From positions 2,976,001 to 3,040,000 of the forward strand of contig NZ_AP022579.1 in assembly GCF_010731295.1 (NCBI RefSeq): a stretch of 64,000 nt of DNA, read 5' to 3'. This document shows, piece after piece, positions 8,130-16,338 of this stretch. A program made the translations under genes and the position numbers. The stretch is from Mycolicibacterium boenickei (lineage in GTDB: Bacteria > Actinomycetota > Actinomycetes > Mycobacteriales > Mycobacteriaceae). Numbering within the stretch: the first letter of the stretch is position 1; each line of letters opens with the position of its first letter. The notes beneath the pieces are model-generated. The model saw nothing but the letters and a program-made list of their open reading frames with translations. It was not told the DNA's origin and ran no database searches.

Positions 8130-9076
8130 CCGCTCTGCCTGATCTGTCCGTCGCCGACGGCGTCGTCGGCCACCGCTGGCTGACCGACCACAGCTGGAAC
8201 CGGCCGAATTGGACCATCGCCGAACTGGAGGCCGCCAAGGCCGGCCGCACGGTCTCGGTCGTGCTGCCCGCCCTCAACGAGGAAGAAACCGTCGCCTCCG
8301 TCGTCGAGACCATCACCCCGCTGCTCGGCGGGCTGGTCGATGAGCTGATCGTGCTCGACTCGGGTTCCACCGACGACACCGAGATTCGCGCGGTGGCCGC
8401 CGGGGCCCGCGTGATCAGCCGCGAGGTGGCGCTGCCCGAGATCGCACCGCAGCCGGGCAAGGGTGAGGTGCTGTGGCGCTCACTGGCCGCCACCACGGGC
8501 GACATCATCGCCTTCGTCGACTCCGACCTGATCGACCCCGACCCGATGTTCGTCCCCAAGCTGCTGGGCCCGCTGCTCACCGCCGACGGTGTGCACCTGG
8601 TCAAGGGCTTCTACCGGCGCCCGCTCAAGGTCAGCGGCGCCGAGGACGCCAACGGCGGCGGCCGGGTCACCGAGCTGGTGGCACGCCCGCTGCTGGCCTC
8701 GCTGCGCCCCGAACTGAACTGCGTGCTGCAGCCGCTGGGCGGCGAGTACGCGGGCACGCGCGAGTTGTTGACCTCGGTGCCGTTCGCGCCCGGTTACGGC
8801 GTGGAGATCGGCCTGCTGGTCGACACCTACGACCGGCTGGGCCTGGACGCCATCGCCCAGGTGAACCTGGGGGTGCGGGCGCACCGCAACCGGCCGTTGA
8901 CCGAGCTGGCCTCGATGAGCCGGCAGGTCATCGCGACCCTGTTGTCGCGGTGCGGCATCGCCGATTCGGGGGTGGGGCTGACGCAGTTCTACGCCGACGG
9001 TGACGACTTCACCCCGCGGGTGTCGTCGGTGTCGCTGGCCGACCGCCCGCCGATGGTCACCCTGCGCCCGCGCTAG
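8126..9076 (+). CDS. gpgS: Glucosyl-3-phosphoglycerate synthase
   Basis: GT-A fold glycosyltransferase (GT81) of about 316 residues that transfers glucose from UDP-glucose to 3-phosphoglycerate, the first step of methylglucose lipopolysaccharide synthesis. PALNEEETV at 48-56 binds the nucleotide sugar and the metal-binding DSD motif is at 132-134, followed by GEYAG typical of the family. GTG 8126 overlaps the folP2 stop by 4 bases. It matches Rv1208 in position and length. The nearby glgM and glgC genes belong to the alpha-glucan side of the same polysaccharide metabolism. Confidence 0.92.
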   Translation: MTALPDLSVADGVVGHRWLTDHSWNRPNWTIAELEAAKAGRTVSVVLPALNEEETVASVVETITPLLGGLVDELIVLDSGSTDDTEIRAVAAGARVISREVALPEIAPQPGKGEVLWRSLAATTGDIIAFVDSDLIDPDPMFVPKLLGPLLTADGVHLVKGFYRRPLKVSGAEDANGGGRVTELVARPLLASLRPELNCVLQPLGGEYAGTRELLTSVPFAPGYGVEIGLLVDTYDRLGLDAIAQVNLGVRAHRNRPLTELASMSRQVIATLLSRCGIADSGVGLTQFYADGDDFTPRVSSVSLADRPPMVTLRPR

Positions 9077-9106
9077 ATGTCGCATGCGTGAGGCAGTATC
9101 GAGGGC

Positions 9107-9490
9107 GTGACACTGATACTGCTGTACCTGGTGGTGCTGGTTCTGGTGGCCACGGTGCTGTTCGGTCTGGGCAGCGTCATCTTCGGCCGGGGTGAGTCGC
9201 TGCCGCCGTTACCGCGAGGGACGACGGCGACGGTCCTGCCCGCCTCGGGCGTCACCGGTGCCGATGTGGATGCGGTCAAGTTCGCCCAGGTCGTTCGCGG
9301 CTACAAGACCAGCGAGGTCGACTGGGTCCTGGATCGGCTGGGGCGCGAACTGGACGCGGTGCGCGGGGAGCTGGCCGCGGTCCGCGCGGCCTACGGGGTG
9401 CCCGCCGACTTCGGCGAGGAGGACGACGCCGACGAGGACGAAGAGGTGTCGGCCACCGCAGGCGAGGTCCGCACCTCGGAGGAGTCGTGA
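9107..9490 (+). CDS. Membrane-anchored DivIVA-domain protein
   Basis: 127 residues: an N-terminal transmembrane helix (about 3-26), then a short DivIVA-type domain where FAQVVRGYKTSEVDWVLDRL matches the actinobacterial DivIVA consensus (F..RGY...EVD..L), then a coiled-coil stretch and a strongly acidic tail (GEEDDADEDEE). Such proteins are thought to sit at the membrane and connect to polar growth or division; the specific role of this Rv1209-like protein is unknown. It overlaps the tag gene start by 4 bases, so the two are co-translated. Confidence 0.8.
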   Translation: MTLILLYLVVLVLVATVLFGLGSVIFGRGESLPPLPRGTTATVLPASGVTGADVDAVKFAQVVRGYKTSEVDWVLDRLGRELDAVRGELAAVRAAYGVPADFGEEDDADEDEEVSATAGEVRTSEES

Positions 9491-10053
9491 CCGACGACAA
9501 GATCCGGTGCGGCTGGGCCGTGCAATCGGGCGACGCCCTCTACCGCGACTATCACGACACCGAGTGGGGCAGGCCGCTGCGGGATTCCGCCGCGCTGTTC
9601 GAGCGAATCAGCCTGGAGGCGTTCCAGAGCGGGCTGAGCTGGCTGACCATCCTGCGCAAGCGGGAGAATTTCCGGGCCGCATTCGACGGGTTCGATGCGG
9701 CCACCGTCGCCAAGTACACCGACGACGACGTCGAGCGGCTGATGGCCGACGCGGGCATCGTGCGCAACCGGGCCAAGATCGTCGCGACCATAGCCAACGC
9801 CAGGGCGGTCACCGACCTCGACGTCGACCTGGGCGAGCTGCTGTGGTCGTTCGCCCCGCCGGCCCGGCCGCGGCCCGCTGACCTGGCACAAGTGCCTGCC
9901 GTGACGCCGGAATCGACCGCGATGGCCAAGGAGCTCAAACGTCGGGGCTTCAAATTCGTCGGCCCCACCACGGCATATGCGTTGATGCAGGCCACCGGGA
10001 TGGTCGACGATCACATCGCGTCCTGCTGGGTTCCGCCGACCGCCCAAAAGTGA
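9487..10053 (+). CDS. tag: DNA-3-methyladenine glycosylase I
   Basis: 188-residue HhH-type Tag glycosylase removing 3-methyladenine from DNA. The zinc-snap ligands are visible: Cys in IRCGWA, His in YHDTEWG, and His/Cys in DDHIASCW near the C-terminus. The segment LSWLTILRKRENFRAAF lines the base pocket in the family. GTG 9487 overlaps the previous stop (GTGA). Matches Rv1210 (tagA) in order and size. Base excision repair function is well established for the family. Confidence 0.93.
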   Translation: MTDDKIRCGWAVQSGDALYRDYHDTEWGRPLRDSAALFERISLEAFQSGLSWLTILRKRENFRAAFDGFDAATVAKYTDDDVERLMADAGIVRNRAKIVATIANARAVTDLDVDLGELLWSFAPPARPRPADLAQVPAVTPESTAMAKELKRRGFKFVGPTTAYALMQATGMVDDHIASCWVPPTAQK

Positions 10054-10216
10054 CATCAGTCGGTATCCGATGGGTCTTTGCACAAGCATCGGCGTGGATA
10101 AGGAACAATAGGGGGAGTTCAGTAGCAGTTCAACGCCGGGTGCCGCCAACGAGTGGGCGGCTTCGGCCCCAACCTGGCCCGCTGACGCGGGTCGGCGAAG
10201 TTGGAGGGAGCACTCG

Positions 10217-10384
10217 ATGGCGGCGATGAAGCCCCGGACTGGTGACGGTCCACTGGAAGCAACCAAAGAGGGGCGAGGGATCGTGATGCGAGTACCGCTG
10301 GAAGGCGGTGGGCGCCTCGTTGTCGAACTGACTCCCGACGAGGCTGCGGCGCTGGGCGACGAACTCAAGGCCGTCACCAGCTGA
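10217..10384 (+). CDS. Small conserved protein, DUF3117 family
   Basis: A 55-residue protein starting MAAMKPRTGDGPLEATKEG and ending in LGDELKAVTS; near identical to the conserved core of Rv1211 in mycobacteria. TTGGAGGGAG provides a strong ribosome binding site 6 bases before ATG 10217. It has no cysteine pairs or membrane segment and reads as a single small beta-rich domain. Its function is unknown. Extreme conservation in mycobacteria argues for a real gene even though it is very short. It is convergent with glgM, with a shared terminator hairpin between them. A 163-bp leader precedes it. Confidence 0.88.
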   Translation: MAAMKPRTGDGPLEATKEGRGIVMRVPLEGGGRLVVELTPDEAAALGDELKAVTS

Positions 10385-10391
10385 TCGACTT

Positions 10392-10423
10392 CGCAAGGTG
10401 TCCGCTCAGGCGGACACCTTGCG
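10392..10423. terminator. Bidirectional hairpin between the DUF3117 gene and glgM
   Basis: Perfect 13-bp inverted repeat CGCAAGGTGTCCG / CGGACACCTTGCG with loop CTCAGG. The glgM stop codon lies inside the loop, and the DUF3117 stop is 8 bp before the left arm, so one hairpin serves both converging transcripts. There is no long U-tract, as is common in mycobacteria. Confidence 0.75.
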
Positions 10424-11569
10424 GTATATCTCCAGGGTCTGCTCAGCGATGTGCGCCCAGGAGAATTCTGCGATGCACCGCTGGCGTCCGGCCTCGCCGT
10501 ACTTCCTGGCGGTTTCCGGCTCGGCCACCAGTGAGTTGACCGCGTCGGCCAGCCGCATCTCGAAGAAGCGCGGGTCCGTGGCGTCGTAGTGCACCAGAAG
10601 ACCGGTCTGATGGTCGGCGACGACCTCCGGGATACCGCCGACGTCGGAGGCCACCACCGGCGTCGAACAGGCCATCGCTTCCAGGTTCACGATGCCCAAC
10701 GGCTCGTACACCGAGGGGCACACGAAAACCGTGGCAGCGGAAAGTATTTCGCGGATCTTGTTGATCGGCAGCATTTCGCGCACCCAGAACACGCCGGTGC
10801 GGGCCCTGGCCAGCTCGGCCACCGCCGAGGACACCTCGGCGGCGATCTCCGGGGTATCCGGGGCGCCTGCGCACAACACCAGCTGAACGTCCGGACTGAA
10901 CCGGTGGGCCGCGGCCACCAGATGGGCGACGCCCTTCTGGCGGGTGATGCGCCCGACGAAGGCCACGATCGGGCGACTCAGGTCGACGCCGAGTTCGGCG
11001 AGCACCGAGTCGTGGTCGGCCGGTGGGGCCGGGTACCAGACGTCCGTGTCGATCCCGTTGCGCACCACGTGGACCCGGCCGGGATCGAGCGCCGGGTACG
11101 TGCGCAGCACGTCGTCGCGCATACCGGAGCTCACCGCGATCACCGCGTCGGCGGCCTCGATCGCGGTGCGCTCCACCCACGAGGACACCCGGTAGCCCCC
11201 GCCGAGCTGTTCGGCCTTCCATGGCCGCAGCGGCTCCAGTGAATGCGCGGTCAGCACGTGAGGGATGCCGTAGAGCAGCCCGGTCAGATGCCCGGCCATC
11301 CCGGCGTACCAGGTGTGCGAGTGCACAACCGTGGCCGCCGCCGCGGAGTTGACCATGTTGAGGTCCGCGGACAGTGTCGACAGCGCCGCGTTGGCGCCGC
11401 GCAGCGCCGGGTCGGGCTGCGCGACGAAGGCACCGTCCCGCGGGGCGCCCATGCAGTGCACGTCGACAGCGCACAGCTGACGCAGCTGTGCGACGAGTTC
11501 GGTCACGTGCACTCCGGCACCGCCGTACACCTCGGGTGGATATTCCCGAGTCATCATGGCCACCCGCAT
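10406..11569 (-). CDS. glgM: ADP-glucose:glucose-1-phosphate glucosyltransferase GlgM (annotated glgA, Rv1212c type)
   Basis: 387-residue GT4/GT5-like GT-B glycosyltransferase. It starts MRVAMMTREYPPEVYGGAG (glycogen synthase-like N-terminal loop) and contains FVGRITRQKG and the retaining-enzyme E-x7-E motif EPLGIVNLEAM. The M. tuberculosis ortholog Rv1212c makes maltose 1-phosphate from ADP-glucose and glucose 1-phosphate, feeding GlgE-dependent alpha-glucan synthesis. It is divergent from glgC, which makes its ADP-glucose substrate; start codons are 98 bp apart. TACCGT lies 7 bases before the ATG, so its transcript is probably leaderless. Confidence 0.9.
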   Translation of the reverse strand: MRVAMMTREYPPEVYGGAGVHVTELVAQLRQLCAVDVHCMGAPRDGAFVAQPDPALRGANAALSTLSADLNMVNSAAAATVVHSHTWYAGMAGHLTGLLYGIPHVLTAHSLEPLRPWKAEQLGGGYRVSSWVERTAIEAADAVIAVSSGMRDDVLRTYPALDPGRVHVVRNGIDTDVWYPAPPADHDSVLAELGVDLSRPIVAFVGRITRQKGVAHLVAAAHRFSPDVQLVLCAGAPDTPEIAAEVSSAVAELARARTGVFWVREMLPINKIREILSAATVFVCPSVYEPLGIVNLEAMACSTPVVASDVGGIPEVVADHQTGLLVHYDATDPRFFEMRLADAVNSLVAEPETARKYGEAGRQRCIAEFSWAHIAEQTLEIYRKVSA

Positions 11570-11576
11570 ATCCGAG

Positions 11577-11582
11577 ACGGTA
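11577..11582 (-). promoter_or_regulatory. -10 box for leaderless glgM transcript
   Basis: On the minus strand TACCGT is followed by 7 bases and then ATG 11569, a standard mycobacterial leaderless layout. Confidence 0.45.
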
Positions 11583-11654
11583 GTAGGTCGCAGTGGGTCC
11601 AGCTACACCGCACACTTCTGTTGCCATTGGCTGGCCGCGTTGCTGGTTGGCGGA

Positions 11655-11660
11655 TAGGTT
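11655..11660 (+). promoter_or_regulatory. -10 box for leaderless glgC transcript
   Basis: TAGGTT is followed by 7 bases and ATG 11668. With the glgM box, the two promoters face away from each other within 98 bp, leaving about 70 bp for shared control. Confidence 0.45.
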
Positions 11661-11667
11661 TGGACGC

Positions 11668-12882
11668 ATGAGGGAGTTGCCACATGTGCTGGGCATAGTT
11701 CTGGCCGGGGGAGAGGGCAAGCGGCTGTATCCGTTGACAGCCGATCGTGCCAAGCCGGCAGTTCCCTTCGGCGGCGCCTACCGGCTGATCGACTTCGTGC
11801 TGTCCAATCTGGTGAACGCCCGGTACCTCCGGATCTGCGTTCTGACGCAATACAAGTCGCATTCACTGGACCGTCACATCAGCCAGAACTGGCGGCTCTC
11901 GGGCCTGGCCGGCGAGTACATCACCCCGGTGCCGGCCCAGCAGCGGCTCGGGCCGCGCTGGTACACCGGATCGGCGGATGCGATCTACCAGTCGCTCAAC
12001 CTGATCTACGACGAAGACCCGGACTACATCATCATCTTCGGCGCCGACCACGTGTACCGCATGGATCCCGAGCAGATGCTGCGGTTCCACATCGACAGCG
12101 GGGCCGGCGCGACCGTGGCCGGGATCCGGGTGCCGCGCGCCGAGGCCAGTGCGTTCGGCTGCATCGACGCCGACGATTCCGGGCGCATCAGGGAATTCGT
12201 GGAAAAGCCCGCGGATCCGCCGGGTACCCCCGACGATCCGGAGCAGACCTTCGTGTCGATGGGCAATTACATCTTCACCACGAAGGTGCTCATCGACGCG
12301 ATCCGCGCCGACGCCGACGACGACCACTCCGACCACGACATGGGCGGCGACATCATTCCCCGGCTGGTGTCCGACGGCATGGCCGCGGTCTACGACTTCA
12401 ACAACAACGAGGTGCCGGGGGCCACCGAACGCGATCACGGCTACTGGCGCGACGTCGGAACCCTGGACGCGTTCTACGACGCACACATGGATCTGGTGTC
12501 CGTGCACCCGGTGTTCAACCTCTACAACAAGCGCTGGCCGATCCGCGGCGAGTCGGAGAATCTGGCGCCGGCCAAGTTCGTCAACGGGGGATCGGCGCAG
12601 GAGTCGGTGGTCGGCGCCGGCAGCATCATTTCGGCTGCCTCGGTGCGTAATTCGGTGCTGTCGTCCAACGTGGTGATCGACGACGGCGCCATCGTGGAGG
12701 GCAGCGTGCTGATGCCGGGGGTGCGGATCGGCCGGGGCGCGGTGGTGCGCCACGCGATCCTCGACAAGAACGTGGTGGTCGGCCCGGGTGAGATGGTCGG
12801 CGTGGACCTCGACAAGGACCGGGAGCGGTTCGCGATCAGCGCGGGCGGCGTGGTGGCCGTCGGCAAGGGTGTGTGGATCTGA
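11668..12882 (+). CDS. glgC: Glucose-1-phosphate adenylyltransferase
   Basis: 404-residue ADP-glucose pyrophosphorylase. [11 protein letters not shown] is the nucleotide-binding signature, [10 protein letters not shown] holds the catalytic region, FVEKP the substrate lysine, and the C-terminal third is a left-handed beta-helix of hexapeptide repeats ([20 protein letters not shown]). It supplies ADP-glucose to GlgM and glycogen synthesis. Start ATG 11668 is supported by [15 protein letters not shown] alignment with mycobacterial GlgC and by the -10 spacing. Only 23 bp separate its stop from the convergent DUF4126 gene. Confidence 0.95.
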   Translation: MRELPHVLGIVLAGGEGKRLYPLTADRAKPAVPFGGAYRLIDFVLSNLVNARYLRICVLTQYKSHSLDRHISQNWRLSGLAGEYITPVPAQQRLGPRWYTGSADAIYQSLNLIYDEDPDYIIIFGADHVYRMDPEQMLRFHIDSGAGATVAGIRVPRAEASAFGCIDADDSGRIREFVEKPADPPGTPDDPEQTFVSMGNYIFTTKVLIDAIRADADDDHSDHDMGGDIIPRLVSDGMAAVYDFNNNEVPGATERDHGYWRDVGTLDAFYDAHMDLVSVHPVFNLYNKRWPIRGESENLAPAKFVNGGSAQESVVGAGSIISAASVRNSVLSSNVVIDDGAIVEGSVLMPGVRIGRGAVVRHAILDKNVVVGPGEMVGVDLDKDRERFAISAGGVVAVGKGVWI

Positions 12883-12905
12883 CCTGACCCGTCGTCAGCG
12901 CGGGC

Positions 12906-13550
12906 TCACTCCCATGGGTCCACCGCGGCCGGCCGCGGCGCCGCACTGGTGCGCGCGTTGGCGCCCACCTTGGCCTCGTTCCGCCGATTGCGCCACCGCC
13001 AGAGCCGGAAGGCGCCCCAGAGCAACGCCAGCAGTGCGACGAGCACCAGGACCGGCAGCAGGATCGCCACGAAAACCAGACCGACGCTGGTGACGTCCTC
13101 GACGGTGGACAGCACGGGTGCGGCGACCCCGGCCGTTGCGACGTTGGCCGCCGGTCTCACCGTCGACTTGGTCAACGACACCACGAGCGCGGTGACCGCA
13201 CCGATCGCCACCGGAATCCATTGGCCGGACTGGGCGAAGGCACCCGGGTCGGCGACGGCGGCAGTCTGCGACGCGGTACCCGAGCCGAACACTATGCCGC
13301 CCGCCGTCGGGCGGACGAAGGTCTGGATCGTGTCGTTGACGGAGTCGAGTGCGGGGATCTTGTCGGCCACCACTTCGACGATCAGCAGCACCGCGACGAT
13401 CGCCATCACCCAGCCGTTCTCCAGCCAGGACCATCCCGCAGGCAACGACACCAGATGGGTGAAGCGTGACAGCAGGCCCAGCGCCAGCAACGGGATGTAG
13501 GCGTTGAGCCCCGCCGCGGTGGCCAGGCCGAAGCCGGTCAACAGTTCCAT
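12906..13550 (-). CDS. DUF4126 family integral membrane protein
   Basis: 214 residues, with an N-terminal segment MELLTGFGLATAAGLNAYIPLLALGL typical of DUF4126 in which GLNAY is conserved, and about five predicted membrane helices. The C-terminus is a basic stretch WRWRNRRNEAK followed by a flexible tail. Members have no established function. The gene stands alone on the minus strand, convergent with glgC and separated by 46 bp from the acyltransferase gene upstream. Nothing in the context identifies a substrate. Confidence 0.8.
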   Translation of the reverse strand: MELLTGFGLATAAGLNAYIPLLALGLLSRFTHLVSLPAGWSWLENGWVMAIVAVLLIVEVVADKIPALDSVNDTIQTFVRPTAGGIVFGSGTASQTAAVADPGAFAQSGQWIPVAIGAVTALVVSLTKSTVRPAANVATAGVAAPVLSTVEDVTSVGLVFVAILLPVLVLVALLALLWGAFRLWRWRNRRNEAKVGANARTSAAPRPAAVDPWE

Positions 13551-13596
13551 TACTGCAGTATGCGGCGAACTCGGCCCGGTGCCAGGTAGTTCGCCG

Positions 13597-14463
13597 TTAT
13601 CGGCTTTGGGTCGCCCGGTTCCAGGCCAGTGGGTTCAGCTCGCGGTAGGGGTCCTCGGCGCGCAGGGTCAGCAGATCATCCAGGCTTCGCTCCAGCATTT
13701 CCTGGGTGCCCTGTTTGACGGTGTCGACCCATTTCGCGTCCGAGGTCCGTGCCGGTTTCGTGGTGCCGATCGGCTCCGCGAAACTCAGATACATGCGTTG
13801 TGGCCGTGGGATCAGGGTGGGGCCGATACCGCGGACCAGGGGCATGGCCCTGTCGCGCTGCCCGGTCAGTTTCTCGCTGACGGCCTGGCTGAGCCGGCCC
13901 AACCAGTGGTCGCGGGTCGTCACTCCCACGTACACGTCGTCGCCGCCGACGAGTGCGACGGGGACGATGGGGTAGCCGTGTTCGATGGCGACGCGCGCGA
14001 ATCCGGCGCGGCCTTCCCAGCGCAGCTTGTATTGCTCGCCCTTGAACTTGCCGATCTCTCGGCCGCCGCCGGGAAACACCATGACGGGCTCGTCGTGCGC
14101 CATCAGTTCGCGGGCGCCCTCGGGGGATCCGACGACGGCCCCGCAGGCCGCCATGACGTCGGAGAGGGGTCGGGGCATGTCACCGAATCGACGGTCGGTC
14201 AGCGCCCGCACCCGCATCCCGATCTCGCGGCGCACCACGTACGGGATCAGCAGCGTCTCGGTGCCGAACTGGGTGTGGTTGCCCACCAACAGAAATCGGC
14301 CGTCGCGGGGCAGATTCTCCAGGCCGTCCACATAGGGCCGGTAGAGGTTGACCAGCGGGTCGACGCCGTCGGCGACGGCTTCCACCGCGCGGCGCAAGGT
14401 CTGGACGTGGCTGGGCTGGTTCATGATCTCGTCGATCTTGGTGACGGACATGCTGTCGATCAT
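13597..14463 (-). CDS. PlsC/DGAT-like lysophospholipid acyltransferase
   Basis: 288 residues from ATG 14463. The acyltransferase block I reads GNHTQFGTET (His63), block III-like VFPGGGREIGKFKG and block IV PIVPVALVG. The usual H-x4-D is replaced by H-x5-E, a spacing also found in diacylglycerol-acyltransferase-like members. A soluble or peripheral enzyme using acyl-CoA is expected. It is divergent from a TetR gene with a perfect 14-bp palindrome 6 bp before its ATG, so it is very likely controlled by that regulator. An in-frame ATG at 14451 is also possible. Confidence 0.8.
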   Translation of the reverse strand: MIDSMSVTKIDEIMNQPSHVQTLRRAVEAVADGVDPLVNLYRPYVDGLENLPRDGRFLLVGNHTQFGTETLLIPYVVRREIGMRVRALTDRRFGDMPRPLSDVMAACGAVVGSPEGARELMAHDEPVMVFPGGGREIGKFKGEQYKLRWEGRAGFARVAIEHGYPIVPVALVGGDDVYVGVTTRDHWLGRLSQAVSEKLTGQRDRAMPLVRGIGPTLIPRPQRMYLSFAEPIGTTKPARTSDAKWVDTVKQGTQEMLERSLDDLLTLRAEDPYRELNPLAWNRATQSR

Positions 14464-14468
14464 ACCGA

Positions 14469-14482
14469 ACGAACTAGTTCGT
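14469..14482. promoter_or_regulatory. TetR operator candidate, perfect palindrome
   Basis: ACGAACTAGTTCGT is a perfect 14-bp palindrome centred between the acyltransferase ATG (14463, minus) and the TetR GTG (14499, plus), just upstream of the TetR -10 box. Occupancy would block both promoters. Confidence 0.7.
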
Positions 14483-14486
14483 CTGC

Positions 14487-14492
14487 TATGGT
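14487..14492 (+). promoter_or_regulatory. -10 box for leaderless TetR transcript
   Basis: TATGGT ends 6 bases before GTG 14499; no ribosome binding site is seen, so initiation at the transcript end is likely. Confidence 0.45.
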
Positions 14493-14498
14493 GTCGCT

Positions 14499-15086
14499 GT
14501 GAGAAGCACGACAGAGCTGCGTGGCGAGATCCTGGGCGCGGCGCGCGCCGAATTCGCCAGGTACGGCCTTGCCGGCGCCCGGATCGACCGGATCGCTCGC
14601 GCGGCACACGCCAGCAAGGAGCGGCTCTACGCCCACTTCGGGGACAAGGAGACCCTGTTCCGTGAGGTGTTCGCGGCGGACGCGGCCGAGTTCTTCCAGT
14701 CGGTCACCCTGCGGCCGGACGCGGTCCCCGACTTCGTCGGCGACATCTACGACCTGGTCTGCCGCCGGCCCGAACATCTGCGCATGATCACCTGGGCTCA
14801 ACTCGAGGGATTCAGCCTCGACGAACCCGAGACCGGTGGTGCGCCCGCGCACGCTCAAGCGGTGGCCGCGATCGAAGCGGCACAGGCCGACGGTCACGTC
14901 GACCCCATCTGGAATCCGACCGATCTGATCGCGATGTTGTTCGGCATCGGTATGGCGTGGGCACACCTACCGCACCCCGAGGTGGCCACCGATGATCCGG
15001 CCGTCCTGGCCTCGCGCCGGGCCGCCGCCGTCGAAGCCGCCGCCCGGATCAGCGCCGCGCGGGGAAACATGGGTGCCGCGACCTAA
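14499..15086 (+). CDS. TetR family regulator of the divergent acyltransferase
   Basis: 195 residues with an N-terminal TetR HTH: ILGAARAEFARYGLAGARI, then IARAAHASKERLYAHFGDKE, the recognition-helix region with the conserved LYxHFGxKE. The C-terminal domain resembles TetR_C members with a hydrophobic core but no recognisable ligand signature. It is divergent from the PlsC-like gene and shares a palindromic operator with it, so autoregulation plus control of lipid acylation is the best inference. Its TAA stop is part of the -10 box for the following AraC gene. Confidence 0.88.
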   Translation: MRSTTELRGEILGAARAEFARYGLAGARIDRIARAAHASKERLYAHFGDKETLFREVFAADAAEFFQSVTLRPDAVPDFVGDIYDLVCRRPEHLRMITWAQLEGFSLDEPETGGAPAHAQAVAAIEAAQADGHVDPIWNPTDLIAMLFGIGMAWAHLPHPEVATDDPAVLASRRAAAVEAAARISAARGNMGAAT

Positions 15087-15089
15087 CAT
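15084..15089 (+). promoter_or_regulatory. -10 box for leaderless AraC transcript
   Basis: TAACAT includes the stop codon of the TetR gene and is followed by 6 bases and ATG 15096, so the AraC gene probably has its own leaderless promoter. Confidence 0.4.
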
Positions 15090-15095
15090 CGGGTT

Positions 15096-15923
15096 ATGCG
15101 AGCGCGTGGTCACGAGAGCGCTGTGGCGGCAGGGTGGGACATCGCCAGACCGTCGAATCGGACCCCGGGTCGGCGGATGGCGGGCTTTCGTGATCGCGCC
15201 ACCGATCTGGTCGAGCTGCCCATCGTTCCGCGTCCGGCCGTTACCGTTGTGTTCGAGTTCGGTGATTGCGTGCTGGCGGTCGACGATAACGCGGGCCGAC
15301 AGCAGTGGGGGAGCCTGGTCGCCGGACCCGGTCCTTGCGCCGTCCGTGTCCAAACTCGATCCGCCGCATGCGTCGAAGTCCTCGTGTCCCCGGTTCTGGC
15401 AACCGCAGTGCTCGGTGTGTCCCCAGCTGAACTCGACAACAATGTCGTTGTTCTAGACGACCTTTGGGGTCGTGAGGCATCACGAATGCGGCAGCAGTTG
15501 ACCGATGCTCGGTCGTGGGGAGACCGCTTCGAGTTGACCGAGGCCCTGATCTCCAAACGACTAGGGCTGGGTCCGGCAGCCGATCCGCAGGTGGTCTGGG
15601 CGTGGAACCGCATGCTGGCCTGCCGAGGCCAAATCAGAGTCGAGCGCCTGGCAGCGGAGCTTGAATGGAGCCGTAAGCGGCTGTGGTCAAGATTCCGGCA
15701 CCAGATCGGACTGTCGCCGAAACGGGCTGCTGCCCTGATCCGGTTCGATCACGCTGCTCGCCGGCTCATGAACGGGGAGACACCGGCGCGGGTCGCCGTC
15801 GAGTGTGGCTACGTCGATCAATCCCACTTCCATCGAGATGCCTTGTCGTTCACCGGAATGACTCCGACGAGCCTGGCTCGGAGCCCTGGATCGGCGATCG
15901 ATCGCATCGCGTATCCGCAGTAG
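15096..15923 (+). CDS. AraC family transcriptional regulator
   Basis: 275 residues. The N-terminal ~150 form a sensor domain of unknown ligand (VVFEFGDCVLAVDD..., reminiscent of cupin-like AraC sensors). The C-terminal ~90 hold the double HTH: IRVERLAAELEWSRKRLWSRFRHQIGLSPKR, then VAVECGYVDQSHFHRD, the AraC signature. It lies just upstream and in the same direction as a cupin and an SDR gene, which it probably regulates. In M. tuberculosis this interval carries other genes, so this is an accessory block. Confidence 0.87.
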   Translation: MRARGHESAVAAGWDIARPSNRTPGRRMAGFRDRATDLVELPIVPRPAVTVVFEFGDCVLAVDDNAGRQQWGSLVAGPGPCAVRVQTRSAACVEVLVSPVLATAVLGVSPAELDNNVVVLDDLWGREASRMRQQLTDARSWGDRFELTEALISKRLGLGPAADPQVVWAWNRMLACRGQIRVERLAAELEWSRKRLWSRFRHQIGLSPKRAAALIRFDHAARRLMNGETPARVAVECGYVDQSHFHRDALSFTGMTPTSLARSPGSAIDRIAYPQ

Positions 15924-15972
15924 GGAACATTCGTACAAGATTTCCGTAAATGCTGCGTGTGAGGGTGTGACC

Positions 15973-16338
15973 ATGCAACGTCACGATCCCATCGCCATTG
16001 CCGCTGACCTGGCACCGTTCGACTTCAGGGAGGTCGCGCCGTTCAACGGCGCTGCGTTCTGCATGTATTACGGTGACCAGCTGGACAAATCCGAATGGGA
16101 ACTCCACCCCGACACCGACGAGCTGTTGATGGTGTTGAAGGGCCGGGTGACCGTTGAGGTCCTCACCGACACGGAGTCTCATCGAACTGAGCTCACCGCC
16201 GGACAATTTGTGGTCGTGCCCAAGGGGCACTGGCATCGTCACGTCGAGGTGCAGGATGTCGTCGAGCTCTTCTTCACACCCGGCGTCACTGAGGAATCCA
16301 CCGCCGATGACCCGCGGCAGCAAGCGCAGGCACGATGA
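15973..16338 (+). CDS. Small cupin-domain protein
   Basis: 121 residues forming one cupin_2 barrel: ELHPDTDELLMVLKGRVTVEV (motif 1) and AGQFVVVPKGHWHRHVEV (motif 2) with candidate metal ligands His, Glu and two histidines near WHRH. GTG 15967 two codons upstream is an alternative start. Small stand-alone cupins can be isomerases, dioxygenases or ligand sensors; the sequence does not decide. The SDR start overlaps its stop by 4 bases (ATGA), so the two proteins are made together. It lies 49 bp after the AraC gene. Confidence 0.8.
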   Translation: MQRHDPIAIAADLAPFDFREVAPFNGAAFCMYYGDQLDKSEWELHPDTDELLMVLKGRVTVEVLTDTESHRTELTAGQFVVVPKGHWHRHVEVQDVVELFFTPGVTEESTADDPRQQAQAR

